This document shows positions 57,161 to 64,000 of a stretch of DNA of 64,000 nt, piece by piece (positions within the stretch are counted from its first letter, which is position 1; every line of letters begins with the position of its first letter). Source of the stretch: Rubricoccus sp038746605 (GTDB taxonomy: Bacteria; Bacteroidota; Rhodothermia; Rhodothermales; Rubricoccaceae). Below the pieces are notes generated by a model, which made no database searches, was not told where the DNA came from, and saw only the letters and a list, made by a program, of their open reading frames with translations. Location: assembly GCA_038746605.1 (NCBI GenBank), contig JBCDKM010000023.1, positions 1 to 64,000 of the forward strand, read 5' to 3'. A program made the position numbers and the translations under genes.

Positions 57161-58416
57161 AGCGTCTCGGCGGCGGCGCGGATGGCGCGGATGTCTGGCA
57201 CCAGCCCGAGGCCGGGCGAGGTCGGCACGTCGATGGTGCCGTCGGGGTTGACCGTGAAGCGGTTCTCGAAGAACTGCCAGAGTTCATCGAGGCGGTTCCG
57301 GGCCGGGTGCTCTTGGAGCCGGTGCGCCATTCGGCTGGAGGCGATGAAGTGGAGGTGCGCCGCTGTCAGCAGCGTCGGGCGCGCGTTGTGGACCGATATC
57401 GGGGTGTCGAAGACCTCCGCCAGTGCGGCGACCTTCTTGGCCTCGGTCAGCCCTGCGAGCTTGCTCACGTCGGGGTTGATCACGTCGGCGCGTCCGTGGA
57501 GGATGAGGTCGCGGAACTGCCACTTCGTGTACTCGTGCTCGCCACCCGCGACGGGCATGTCGAGCGCGTCGGCGACCTCGGCCATCTCCGAATACTGGTA
57601 CGCAGCGACGGGCTCCTCGATGAGCTCGACGCCGAACTCGGCGGCCAACTGGCGACCCACGCGGATCGCGCGAGACGACGAATACCCGTTGTTCGGGTCC
57701 ACGTAGAGCGGCATGTCGTCGCCCACGGCGCGTCGGATCGCGCCCATGAACGGCATCGCGGGATCGTCGAACGGGTCCTGCCCTTCCTCGCGGATGTTGA
57801 GGCGGAACTTGAGCCCCTGGAAGCCCTCGGCCTGAAGCTCCAGGGCGTGCTCGGCTGCGGCCTCTGGCGTGCGCTGGCGACCTCGCGTGAACGAGCCGTA
57901 GAGCGGGATGGTCTCGCGGAAGCGCCCGCCGATGAGGTCGCAAACCGGCATCCCGAGGAGCTTGCCGCGCAAGTCCCACAGCGCGCAGTCCACGCCCGCG
58001 ATGGCCTGCGCGATGAGCCCGGACGGGCCGAGTTCGTCCGCCTCGAAGTACATCGCAGCCCACGTCGCCTCGGCGTCGAACACGTCGCGCCCGACGACCA
58101 GCTCGCGCAACTCACGCTCCACGAGCGCGGCCGTAAACGGCCCGCCGTCGTGCCCGGCCTCGCCCCACCCGTCGGTTCCGTCGTCCGCGACGACCTGCAC
58201 GAAGATGGCACGGCGCACGGCGTAGGCGTTGACCTCGCGGACGGTCGCTTGGCGGAGTTCGCCGTTGAGGCGTCGGCTCCAGGCGGGGCGGCCGAGTGCC
58301 TCCACCTCGGGACCGAGGCGGGGGGACTCGGCGGCAGCGGCCTGGGCACAGCCGACCAGCGGAGCGAGCGCAGCGGCACCGGCGGACTGGCGGAGGAAGC
58401 GACGGCGACTCGGCAT
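57157..58416 (-). CDS. Enolase-superfamily dehydratase/racemase with Tat-lipoprotein signal
   Basis: The product is 419 residues. The start MPSRRRFLRQSAGAAALAPLVGC has a twin-arginine motif and a lipobox, so it should be exported folded and lipid-anchored. The mature part has an MLE-type capping domain and a barrel of the mandelate racemase subgroup: FQGLKFRLN (catalytic Lys with Arg instead of the second Lys), metal ligands in YVDPNNGY, LIEEPV and GGEHEYT, then INPDVSKLAGLTEAKKV and SVHNA. The substrate is a sugar acid of unknown type. A palindrome (58302-58321) is read in frame just after the signal peptide as PRLGPEVEA. ATG 58416 was preferred to GTG/ATG 58428 as it is 1 bp after the dctM stop. 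Confidence 0.82.
   Translation of the reverse strand: MPSRRRFLRQSAGAAALAPLVGCAQAAAAESPRLGPEVEALGRPAWSRRLNGELRQATVREVNAYAVRRAIFVQVVADDGTDGWGEAGHDGGPFTAALVERELRELVVGRDVFDAEATWAAMYFEADELGPSGLIAQAIAGVDCALWDLRGKLLGMPVCDLIGGRFRETIPLYGSFTRGRQRTPEAAAEHALELQAEGFQGLKFRLNIREEGQDPFDDPAMPFMGAIRRAVGDDMPLYVDPNNGYSSSRAIRVGRQLAAEFGVELIEEPVAAYQYSEMAEVADALDMPVAGGEHEYTKWQFRDLILHGRADVINPDVSKLAGLTEAKKVAALAEVFDTPISVHNARPTLLTAAHLHFIASSRMAHRLQEHPARNRLDELWQFFENRFTVNPDGTIDVPTSPGLGLVPDIRAIRAAAETL
58302..58321. repeat. Palindrome inside the enolase-superfamily gene
   Basis: One mismatch in the left arm (CCACCTCGG), centre GA. It is translated as RLGPEVEA in the linker after the signal peptide. Confidence 0.85.
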
Positions 58417-58417
58417 A

Positions 58418-59761
58418 TCAGTACCCAAACAGGGAGGGAAGCCACAGAGACAGGCCCGGGAACGCCGTCACGAGCGCGAGCGCGACCAGCATCGCGACGA
58501 ACAGCGGCAGGAGCGGCCGGACCACCTTCGCGATGCTCGTCTCCGCCACGCCCACGCCCACGAACAGCACGCTTCCCACCGGCGGGGTGCACAGCCCGAT
58601 GCACAGGTTCAGCACCATCACGATCCCGAAGTGGACCGGGTCCATCCCCAGTTCCATCGCGACCGGCAGAAAGATGGGCGTGAAAATGAGGATCGCAGGT
58701 GTCATATCCATGAACACGCCCACAAATAAAAGCACGACATTGATGAGCAAGAACACCGCGATGGGATTCTCGAACGCCGCCACGGCTCCCGCAATCGCCT
58801 GCGGGAGGTTGACGTAGGCCATGATCCATGACATCGCGATGGACACCGCGATCAGGAGCAGCACGATGGCAGTGGTGCTCGTGGCATCGAGGAGGATCTG
58901 GGGAAGGTCCCGGACGCGAATGCCGCGATAGGCGAACGCCAGCCCCCCCGCGTACAGGACGGCCACAGCCGCCGCTTCGGTCGCCGTGAAGACGCCCGCC
59001 ACGATCCCGCCGATGACCACGACGAGCAAGAACAGGCTCGGCAGCGCGCGCCAAAACCGCCTCGCGATCTCCACTAGCCCGGCCGCCGCCTCCGTCGGGT
59101 ACCCGCGTCGCCACGCGATCACGCCCGCCACGCCCATGAGCATCCCGCCCACGAGGAGCCCGGGAACGTACCCGGCCAGGAACAGTGCCGCGATGCTCGC
59201 GCCGCCGGAGGCCAACGAGTAGATGATGAGCACGTTGCTCGGCGGGATGACGAGCCCCGTCGTCGCGGCGGTGATGTTGACGGCGGCGGAGAAGTCGCGG
59301 TCGTAGCCCTCCTCCACCATTCGCGGCCCGACCGTGCTCCCAATCGCGCTCGCCGCGGCGACGGCCGAGCCCGAGATCGCGCCGAAGAGCATCGACGCGA
59401 GGACGTTCACGAACGCCAGGCCGCCTGGGAGCGGACCGAGCAGCGACTTCGCGAAGTCGATCAACCGTGCCGCGATGCCGCCCCGGTTCATGAGCTGCCC
59501 TGCGAGGATGAAGAACGGGATCGCCAGCAACGTGAAGCTGTCGAGCCCCGTCGCCATGCGCTGCGCGACGGTCGTGACGGCCGCTAGAGGCCCGATGGAG
59601 AGCATCATCGTCGCGAGCGTCGCGAGGCCAATCGCGAACGCCACGCGGACGCCGAGCGCGAGGAGAACCACGAACACGCCGACGAGGACGACGATAGCCG
59701 TGCCATCGGCCGCCAGCGCGGCCGACGCCTCGGGGGCGGCTTGGAGCAGGGCCAGCATCAT
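58418..59761 (-). CDS. dctM: TRAP transporter large permease
   Basis: The product is 447 residues, about 12 helices. Family motifs: GLDSFTLLAIPFFILAGQLMNRGGIAARLIDFA, ASMLFGAISGSAVAAASAIGSTVGPRM, ITAATTGLVIPPSN, and MTPAILIFTPIFLPVAMELGMDPVHFGIVMVLNLCIGLCTPPVGSVLFVG. It forms the ion-coupled membrane channel with DctQ for a sugar acid delivered by DctP. Starts overlap the dctQ stop by 4 bp. Confidence 0.94.
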   Translation of the reverse strand: MMLALLQAAPEASAALAADGTAIVVLVGVFVVLLALGVRVAFAIGLATLATMMLSIGPLAAVTTVAQRMATGLDSFTLLAIPFFILAGQLMNRGGIAARLIDFAKSLLGPLPGGLAFVNVLASMLFGAISGSAVAAASAIGSTVGPRMVEEGYDRDFSAAVNITAATTGLVIPPSNVLIIYSLASGGASIAALFLAGYVPGLLVGGMLMGVAGVIAWRRGYPTEAAAGLVEIARRFWRALPSLFLLVVVIGGIVAGVFTATEAAAVAVLYAGGLAFAYRGIRVRDLPQILLDATSTTAIVLLLIAVSIAMSWIMAYVNLPQAIAGAVAAFENPIAVFLLINVVLLFVGVFMDMTPAILIFTPIFLPVAMELGMDPVHFGIVMVLNLCIGLCTPPVGSVLFVGVGVAETSIAKVVRPLLPLFVAMLVALALVTAFPGLSLWLPSLFGY

Positions 59762-60342
59762 GGCGCGTCGGGGCCTCGGGAGCCAGAGTCTCGGTGCCCG
59801 GGTGCCCCCGCCTCGGGCACGGGCTCGCGTAGCTCGCTGGCTCGCAGAACACAGATATGCCGAGTGATCTCGACCAGCGCGTAGAACGCAATCGCCGCAC
59901 CTGCGACCGGCAGCACGCTGTAGACCGCCCCGATGGGCATCCCGAGCGCCGCCGAGGTCTGGTCCAGCAGCATCACGAGGCGGACGAGGTTGCCTCCGCC
60001 CACGAGCATCACGGCCACGGCGAAGAACAGAACGTTCCCTTGGAGCACGAGGCCGAGCGCGGCGCGCGCCTTCGGTCGGTCGTCCAGCGCACGCGGGAGC
60101 AAGTCAATCGCGAGGTGTAGGCGCTGCCCCACGGCGTAGGCCGAGCCGAGGAGCCCGAGCCAGATCAGAAGGAACCGCGCCACCTCGTCGGTGAACCCAC
60201 TCGGCGTGCCAGCGAAACGGGCCACGACCTGCCAGGTCACGTTGACCACGCTGGCGCCCATCAGCGCGACGCACGCCCATGCGAGCACGCGGTCCACCAC
60301 CCCTTTGAGCCCGGTGTCGGACGTAGAACGAAGGACGCTCAT
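59758..60342 (-). CDS. dctQ: TRAP transporter small permease
   Basis: The product is 194 residues with four predicted helices. TDEVARFLLIWLGLLGSAYAVGQRLHLAIDLLP is the conserved DctQ region. The C-terminal tail is a hydrophilic extension (EPVPEAGAPGHRDSGSRGPDAP). It pairs with DctM. The ATG at 60342 overlaps the dctP stop by 4 bp; the long open frame upstream belongs to another reading frame of dctP. Confidence 0.9.
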   Translation of the reverse strand: MSVLRSTSDTGLKGVVDRVLAWACVALMGASVVNVTWQVVARFAGTPSGFTDEVARFLLIWLGLLGSAYAVGQRLHLAIDLLPRALDDRPKARAALGLVLQGNVLFFAVAVMLVGGGNLVRLVMLLDQTSAALGMPIGAVYSVLPVAGAAIAFYALVEITRHICVLRASELREPVPEAGAPGHRDSGSRGPDAP

Positions 60343-61394
60343 GGCTGCGCCTCCCGCTCCGGGGCCCGCTCCGGGGACTCCGACCGCACTCCCGAGGCAG
60401 GCATCCCCACGGCCTGCATCTGCTCGACGAGCTGCCGCTGCTCTGGCGCCGCTTCTTCCAACATGGCCTCCACGCGCGCCGCGAACGCCTGCTGCGCCTC
60501 GGGCTCCGGACGGATCACCTCGACACCTGCCTCCTGCACTGCCGCCAGCGCCGCCTCGGTCGACTCGCGCCACAGGCGCTTCTGGATCTCGAACGAGGCC
60601 TCCGCCGCCTCCGTCAGCCACGCGCGCTCCTGCTCCGAGAGGGTTTCCCAGACCGGCTCGCCCACAACCAGCACGTCCGGCACGGCGGTGTGCTCGTTGA
60701 GCGTGTAGAATGGGGCGACCTCGTAGTGCCGCGAGAGGTGGAAGCTCGGGGGATTGTTCTCCGCCCCATCTACGACGCCCTGCTGGAGCGCAGTGTAGAG
60801 TTCCCCCCACGAGATCGGCGTCGGCGAGCCACCCATCGCGCTCACCATGCGCATGGCTGTGGGGCTTTCCTGGACGCGGATCTTGAGACCGGCGAGGTCG
60901 TCAGGAGCGCGGACCAGGCGGGTCGTCGTGTAGTAGCTCCTAGCCCCGGCGTCGTAGTAGGTCAGGCCACGGAAGCGGTAGGGGGTGGTCGCGTCCAGCA
61001 AGCCCCGCCCGACCTCGCTCTCGAAGACGGCCAGCCGGTGGGCTTCATCACGGAAGAGGTACGGGAGGGAGAAGACAGCGAACTCTGGCGCGAACCCCTC
61101 CATCACTGCCGCCGACACCTTGGTCATCGCGAGAGACCCGATCTGTAAGAGTTCGAGGCATTCTCGCTCGCTACCGAGCTGGCCGGAGGGGTAGACCGCG
61201 ATCTGGAGGGCGCCCGCACTGGCGGAATCGACGTGCGCGGCCATGGCCTCCATCGCGAGGTGGACAGGGTGGTCCGTGCTCAGCCCGTGGCCGAGGCGGA
61301 GCACACGAACCTCACCGTCTTCCATATCGCTTCCGACGCACCCGCCGAAGGCGAGCACTAGCGCGAGAGACACGAGGGGAAACGACCGAATCAA
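60339..61394 (-). CDS. dctP: TRAP transporter substrate-binding lipoprotein, likely uronate-specific
   Basis: The product is about 351 residues. Lipobox in LVLAFGGC anchors it, which is unusual but known for DctP-type proteins. Motifs: LRLGHGLSTDHPVHLAMEAMAAHVDSAS, VYPSGQLGSERECLELLQIGSLAMTKVSA, the arginine in LKIRVQESPTAMRMVSAMGGSPTPI that binds the substrate carboxylate, and QQGVVDGAENNPPSF. The start is uncertain: there is no suitable ATG. TTG 61394 gives a clean signal peptide and leaves the operators upstream; TTG 61424 is the far alternative. It is the first gene of the 15-gene operon. Confidence 0.88.
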   Translation of the reverse strand: MIRSFPLVSLALVLAFGGCVGSDMEDGEVRVLRLGHGLSTDHPVHLAMEAMAAHVDSASAGALQIAVYPSGQLGSERECLELLQIGSLAMTKVSAAVMEGFAPEFAVFSLPYLFRDEAHRLAVFESEVGRGLLDATTPYRFRGLTYYDAGARSYYTTTRLVRAPDDLAGLKIRVQESPTAMRMVSAMGGSPTPISWGELYTALQQGVVDGAENNPPSFHLSRHYEVAPFYTLNEHTAVPDVLVVGEPVWETLSEQERAWLTEAAEASFEIQKRLWRESTEAALAAVQEAGVEVIRPEPEAQQAFAARVEAMLEEAAPEQRQLVEQMQAVGMPASGVRSESPERAPEREAQP

Positions 61395-61409
61395 CGAGGA
61401 GGAGGAGAG

Positions 61410-61421
61410 GGAAGCGCTTGA
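61410..61421. promoter_or_regulatory. LacI-type operator GGAAGCGCTTGA
   Basis: Contains the palindrome AAGCGCTT (61412-61419), just ahead of dctP. Confidence 0.6.
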
Positions 61422-61425
61422 CAAG

Positions 61426-61439
61426 GTTAAACGTTTTAC
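61426..61439. promoter_or_regulatory. LacI-type operator GTTAAACGTTTTAC
   Basis: Near-perfect palindrome around the central CG, the hallmark of LacI/GalR-family sites. It lies between dctP and lacI. Confidence 0.7.
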
Positions 61440-61450
61440 CTATCCTCTGC

Positions 61451-61458
61451 AAGCGCTT
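61451..61458. promoter_or_regulatory. LacI-type operator AAGCGCTT
   Basis: Perfect 8-bp palindrome repeated 39 bp from the first copy (61412-61419), 47 bp before the lacI ATG. Confidence 0.6.
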
Positions 61459-61482
61459 CCGAAAAAAACCGCCCCGATGGCT

Positions 61483-61494
61483 GGAAGCGGTTCC
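61483..61494. promoter_or_regulatory. LacI-type operator GGAAGCGGTTCC
   Basis: Palindrome with a central mismatch pair, 11 bp before the regulator ATG, so it probably mediates autoregulation. Confidence 0.55.
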
Positions 61495-61504
61495 GATCTC
61501 GCCT

Positions 61505-62536
61505 ATGCCCCGCACCACCATCAAAGACGTCGCTTCCGAGGCTGCGGTCTCCATCGCGACGGTCTCGGCCGTTGTCAATGACGCCGACTGGGTCTCAGCA
61601 CCGACGCGCGACCGCGTCCAGGCGACCATCGACCGCTTGGGGTACCGCCCCAACCGAGTCGCCCGGACGATGCGGACGCGCCGAGGCGACGCCGTCGGTG
61701 TGATCGTGAGCGATCTCACCAACCCATACTTCGCCGAGGTCGTCCGTGGACTCCAGCACCGGCTGCGCGAGCACGGCCGCTCGCTCCTTCTCGCCGATAC
61801 CAACCAGCAGTTTGAGGAGGGAGGCCGACAGTTCGACCTCCTCCTCGACAAGCAGGTGGACGGGTTCGTGTTCTTCGGGGACTCCGTGCCAGAAAGCGTG
61901 CTCGCTGCTCACGTTCGCCGGCGGAGCCGTGTCCCGATTGTGACCGTCGGGCGCGACTACGGGCTACGGGGAGTCGCGACGGTCTTAGCGAACGCCGAAA
62001 CCGCCGCATTTGACGCCGTGAGCCACCTCGCAGAGCGGGGGTACCGACGAATCGCCCACGTGACCGGACCTGTCGCCGAGTTTGGCGCGACGACTCACGG
62101 GGCCAGTCCGCGACTAGCTGGCTACCGCCGCGCACTTGCCGAGGCCGGCCTCGACGCGCCCGACGAGTACGTCGTCCACGGTGACTGGCGGGCCGAGGGT
62201 GGAGCCGTCGCGGCCGTCGACTTGCTCTCGCTGCCGCAGCGGCCCGATGCCGTCTTTTGCGGAAACGACCTCATGGCATTCGGGCTCATGCGCGCCGCCC
62301 GCGTCGCGGGCCTAGACGTGCCGACAGACCTCGCGGTCGTCGGCTTCGATGATGTGCCGACCGCCGCGCTCGTCCACCCCGCCCTCACGACGTGCGCGAT
62401 GCCGAAGGCCGCCCTCGGGCATGCCGCGGCCGACCTCCTCCAGCAGTTGCTCGACGGCGGCTCAGACATTCCGGACTCGCCTGTCTTCCTCGACGCACCC
62501 CTCGTGGTTCGCGCCTCGACACCCGCACGGGCCTAG
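61505..62536 (+). CDS. LacI-family transcriptional regulator of the uronate operon
   Basis: The product is 343 residues. The N-terminal helix-turn-helix (TIKDVASEAAVSIATVSAVVN) and hinge helix (RPNRVARTMRTRR) are typical; the effector domain follows (GVIVSDLTNPYFAEVVRGLQHRL, DGFVFFGDSVPE, GYRRIAHVTGP, DAVFCGNDLMAFGLMRAARVAGLDVPTDLAVVGFDD). It is divergent from the uronate operon with several operators in the shared promoter region, so it almost certainly controls that operon and itself, with a uronate or KDG-type inducer. The hinge has RTMRT rather than the Leu-containing form common in LacI. Confidence 0.9.
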   Translation: MPRTTIKDVASEAAVSIATVSAVVNDADWVSAPTRDRVQATIDRLGYRPNRVARTMRTRRGDAVGVIVSDLTNPYFAEVVRGLQHRLREHGRSLLLADTNQQFEEGGRQFDLLLDKQVDGFVFFGDSVPESVLAAHVRRRSRVPIVTVGRDYGLRGVATVLANAETAAFDAVSHLAERGYRRIAHVTGPVAEFGATTHGASPRLAGYRRALAEAGLDAPDEYVVHGDWRAEGGAVAAVDLLSLPQRPDAVFCGNDLMAFGLMRAARVAGLDVPTDLAVVGFDDVPTAALVHPALTTCAMPKAALGHAAADLLQQLLDGGSDIPDSPVFLDAPLVVRASTPARA

Positions 62537-62574
62537 CCCCTTCTGTCCGAGGCTTCCGACGACCTAATCCCTCG

Positions 62575-64000
62575 ATGATTAAAACGTTTCAGTTTTTTGG
62601 CTGCTGCTTCCTGCTGGTTGCGCTCGGCCTTCTAAGCCCCGTCGTGGCGCAGACCGGGTCGGTCGCGGGGACCGTCACCGCCGCGGCCACAGGGGAGTCC
62701 TTGCCTGGCGCGAACGTCCTCCTCATCGGCACGGGGACGGGGGCAGCGACCGACCTCGACGGCCGGTATCGCATCGACGGCGTCTCGGAAGGGCGGGCAC
62801 GCCTCGTGGCCTCCTTCGTGGGATACACCGCCGACACTCTTTCCGTCGCCATCGTGAGCGGCGAGACCGTCACGCTGGACTTCGTACTCCAACCCGGCGG
62901 ACTTCTTGGCGAGGGCGTGGAGGTCACGGCCCAGTTGGAGGGCCAGCTCGGCGCGATTCGCGAGCAGCGCGAATCCAACACCATCGTCAACGTGGTCTCT
63001 GCCGACCGCATTCGTGAATACCCGGATGCCAACGCGGCCGAATCCGTCGGGCGCCTCCCCGGCGTCTCGCTCCAGCGCGACGGTGGCGAGGGCACCCGCG
63101 TGCAAGTGCGCGGCCTCGACCCCAACCTCACCTCCGTCACCATCAACGGCGAGCGAATCCCAGGCTCCGGCGGCAGCGGTTTCGATGACGGCGCTACCGG
63201 GGGACGGTCCGTGGACCTCTCGCTGATCTCGGCGGACCTCCTCGAAGGCATCGAACTGTTCAAGGCCCTCACGCCGGACAAAGACGCCGACGCCATCGGC
63301 GGGACAGTGAATCTCGTCGTCCGAGAGGCACCAAGCGGCACGCGAGGCCGCATTCGCACGCTCGGCACCTACAACGATCTCGAGGGTGCCATTGAGGGGT
63401 ATCGCCTGGATGGCAATGCCTCGACGAGGCTGTTGGGGGACCGACTCGGGCTCATCGCGACGGCGAACCTCCAGCGCGCCCCGCGAGGCTATGTCGGCAA
63501 TCAGGCCGAGTACGACGACTCCTTCGCCGCAGCGGACGACAACACCGAGCCTCGCTCGTTCGAGGTGGACCGCCGGGAGGAGATCCGCGACCGTGCAGGC
63601 GCGAGCCTCACGGCCGACTGGCGGCTGCCTTCGGGCGGCATACAGGCTCGTGCGCTCTACTCCCGGAGCGAGCGCGACGAGAGCCGTCTCCGCCTCCGCT
63701 ACCGCCTGGACGAGACCGACGCGGAGCGGGCCGTCCGCACCCAACTCCGCACGAGCGACCTCGTCTCGACCGGACTTTCCGGCGAGCACCGTCTCGGGCG
63801 CCTCACGGGAGACTGGGCGCTCTCGCTTTCGCAGAGCCTCGGTCGCCAGCCCGACGGTTGGGACGTCCGCTTCCGCCAAGACGATGCCTTCAGTGGCCTC
63901 GCCTCTTCCAACTTCGGGGGTCTCTCCCTTGCGCAAATCGCAGACAGCGCGGGCACCGACCTCCGCAGCACCTACGTCCGCTCGCTCCGCCGCAACCGCG
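62575..64000 (+). CDS. TonB-dependent receptor (N-terminal 475 residues; cut by window edge)
   Basis: The signal peptide MIKTFQFFGCCFLLVALGLLSPVVAQ is followed by a carboxypeptidase-regulatory-like domain (GSVAGTVTAAATGESLPGANVLL), then the plug (EYPDANAAESVGRLPGVSLQRDGGEGTRVQVRGLDPNLTSVTINGERIPG) and the start of the barrel. The 'YPDxNxAExxxRLPGVSxxRDxGEG' plug is the Xanthomonas/Caulobacter-type used for glycan import. It is probably the outer-membrane porter for the uronate substrate. It begins 38 bp after lacI, and a LacI-type site AAACGTTT overlaps codons 3-5 (62582-62589). The gene has no stop in this window. Confidence 0.88.
   Translation, partial: MIKTFQFFGCCFLLVALGLLSPVVAQTGSVAGTVTAAATGESLPGANVLLIGTGTGAATDLDGRYRIDGVSEGRARLVASFVGYTADTLSVAIVSGETVTLDFVLQPGGLLGEGVEVTAQLEGQLGAIREQRESNTIVNVVSADRIREYPDANAAESVGRLPGVSLQRDGGEGTRVQVRGLDPNLTSVTINGERIPGSGGSGFDDGATGGRSVDLSLISADLLEGIELFKALTPDKDADAIGGTVNLVVREAPSGTRGRIRTLGTYNDLEGAIEGYRLDGNASTRLLGDRLGLIATANLQRAPRGYVGNQAEYDDSFAAADDNTEPRSFEVDRREEIRDRAGASLTADWRLPSGGIQARALYSRSERDESRLRLRYRLDETDAERAVRTQLRTSDLVSTGLSGEHRLGRLTGDWALSLSQSLGRQPDGWDVRFRQDDAFSGLASSNFGGLSLAQIADSAGTDLRSTYVRSLRRNR
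62578..62591. promoter_or_regulatory. LacI-type operator at the receptor start codon
   Basis: TTAAAACGTTTCAG shares TAAAACGTTT, on the opposite strand, with the operator at 61426-61439. It lies 3 bp after the A of the ATG. Confidence 0.55.

Larger units (their letters stand above)
51867..57869. repeat. Dense cluster of the 10-mer GCCTCTGGCG (both strands)
   Basis: At least 14 exact copies: at 51867, 52325, 52648, 53168, 53215, 53854, 54296, 54900, 55290, 55371, 56195, 56976, 57089, 57097 and 57860 (start positions, either orientation), with several one-mismatch copies. They occur in different reading frames of uxuA, uxaB, uxaA, the DASS gene and the enolase gene. Outside this stretch I found only isolated copies (24571, 48193). 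Confidence 0.85.

Overview
The window is about 67% GC by eye and looks like a chromosomal piece from a Rhodothermota/Bacteroidota-type bacterium, most plausibly a marine Rubricoccaceae relative (Rubrivirga/Rubricoccus). The support is a type IX secretion sorting tail, a TonB-dependent receptor, LVIVD 'choice-of-anchor B' proteins, near absence of Shine-Dalgarno sequences, and many TAnnnT promoter boxes, one an exact Bacteroidota TAnnTTTG, a fixed 28-33 nt upstream of start codons. The lineage is inferred; no rRNA is present.

Layout. 1-1.35 kb: the tail of a transposase (IS110/IS1111-like) abuts half of an attC-like site, followed by two small secreted-protein genes separated by a complete attC-like hairpin. 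This looks like the edge of an integron cassette array without an integrase. 1.5-12.2 kb: fasciclin protein, alpha/beta hydrolase, UPF0175/DUF3368 toxin-antitoxin pair, SusA-like amylase converging on a secreted esterase, a Ycf46-like AAA ATPase, a Phd antitoxin, an orphan microcompartment vertex protein (EutN/CcmL) and lpdA. 12.3-20.2 kb: DUF4062-TPR protein, aspS, LptF/LptG-type permease, metallo-beta-lactamase hydrolase, GAF-PAS histidine kinase. 20.2-30.7 kb: mostly envelope or secreted proteins (M1 peptidase, lipoproteins, a T9SS FG-GAP protein, DUF3047, RDD, two tandem LVIVD proteins). 30.9-31.2 kb: tRNA-Lys(UUU) and tRNA-Leu(GAG). 31.2-40.5 kb: MacB/FtsX-type permease, ABC-F ATPase, luciferase-like monooxygenase, and a large DUF4062-STAND gene whose 3' end is frameshifted by a 19-bp tandem duplication.

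40.8-61.4 kb is a single, tightly packed 15-gene minus-strand operon for hexuronate use. In transcription order it encodes a TRAP transporter (dctPQM), a Tat-exported enolase-superfamily protein, a DASS symporter, uxaA, uxaB, uxuA, eda, a GH28-like enzyme, kdgK, uidA, a second GH2 enzyme, uxaC and a glycerate 2-kinase. Many junctions are 4-bp ATGA/GTGA overlaps. A divergent LacI-family regulator and a TonB receptor follow (61.5-64 kb), with LacI-type operator palindromes in the divergent promoter and another at the receptor start codon. The genes together describe uptake of uronate-containing glycans, hydrolysis, conversion to 2-keto-3-deoxygluconate and cleavage to pyruvate plus glyceraldehyde-3-phosphate.

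Two DNA-level signals overlie the genes. A 20-bp palindrome, CCGCCTCGGNNCCGAGGCGG, occurs at least 16 times, mostly between genes but three times in frame inside operon genes. A 10-mer, GCCTCTGGCG, is packed into about 6 kb of the operon in both orientations and in several reading frames. A third kind of repeat, an imperfect inverted repeat of the 'GTCATCCTGAG...' type, is translated inside uidA.
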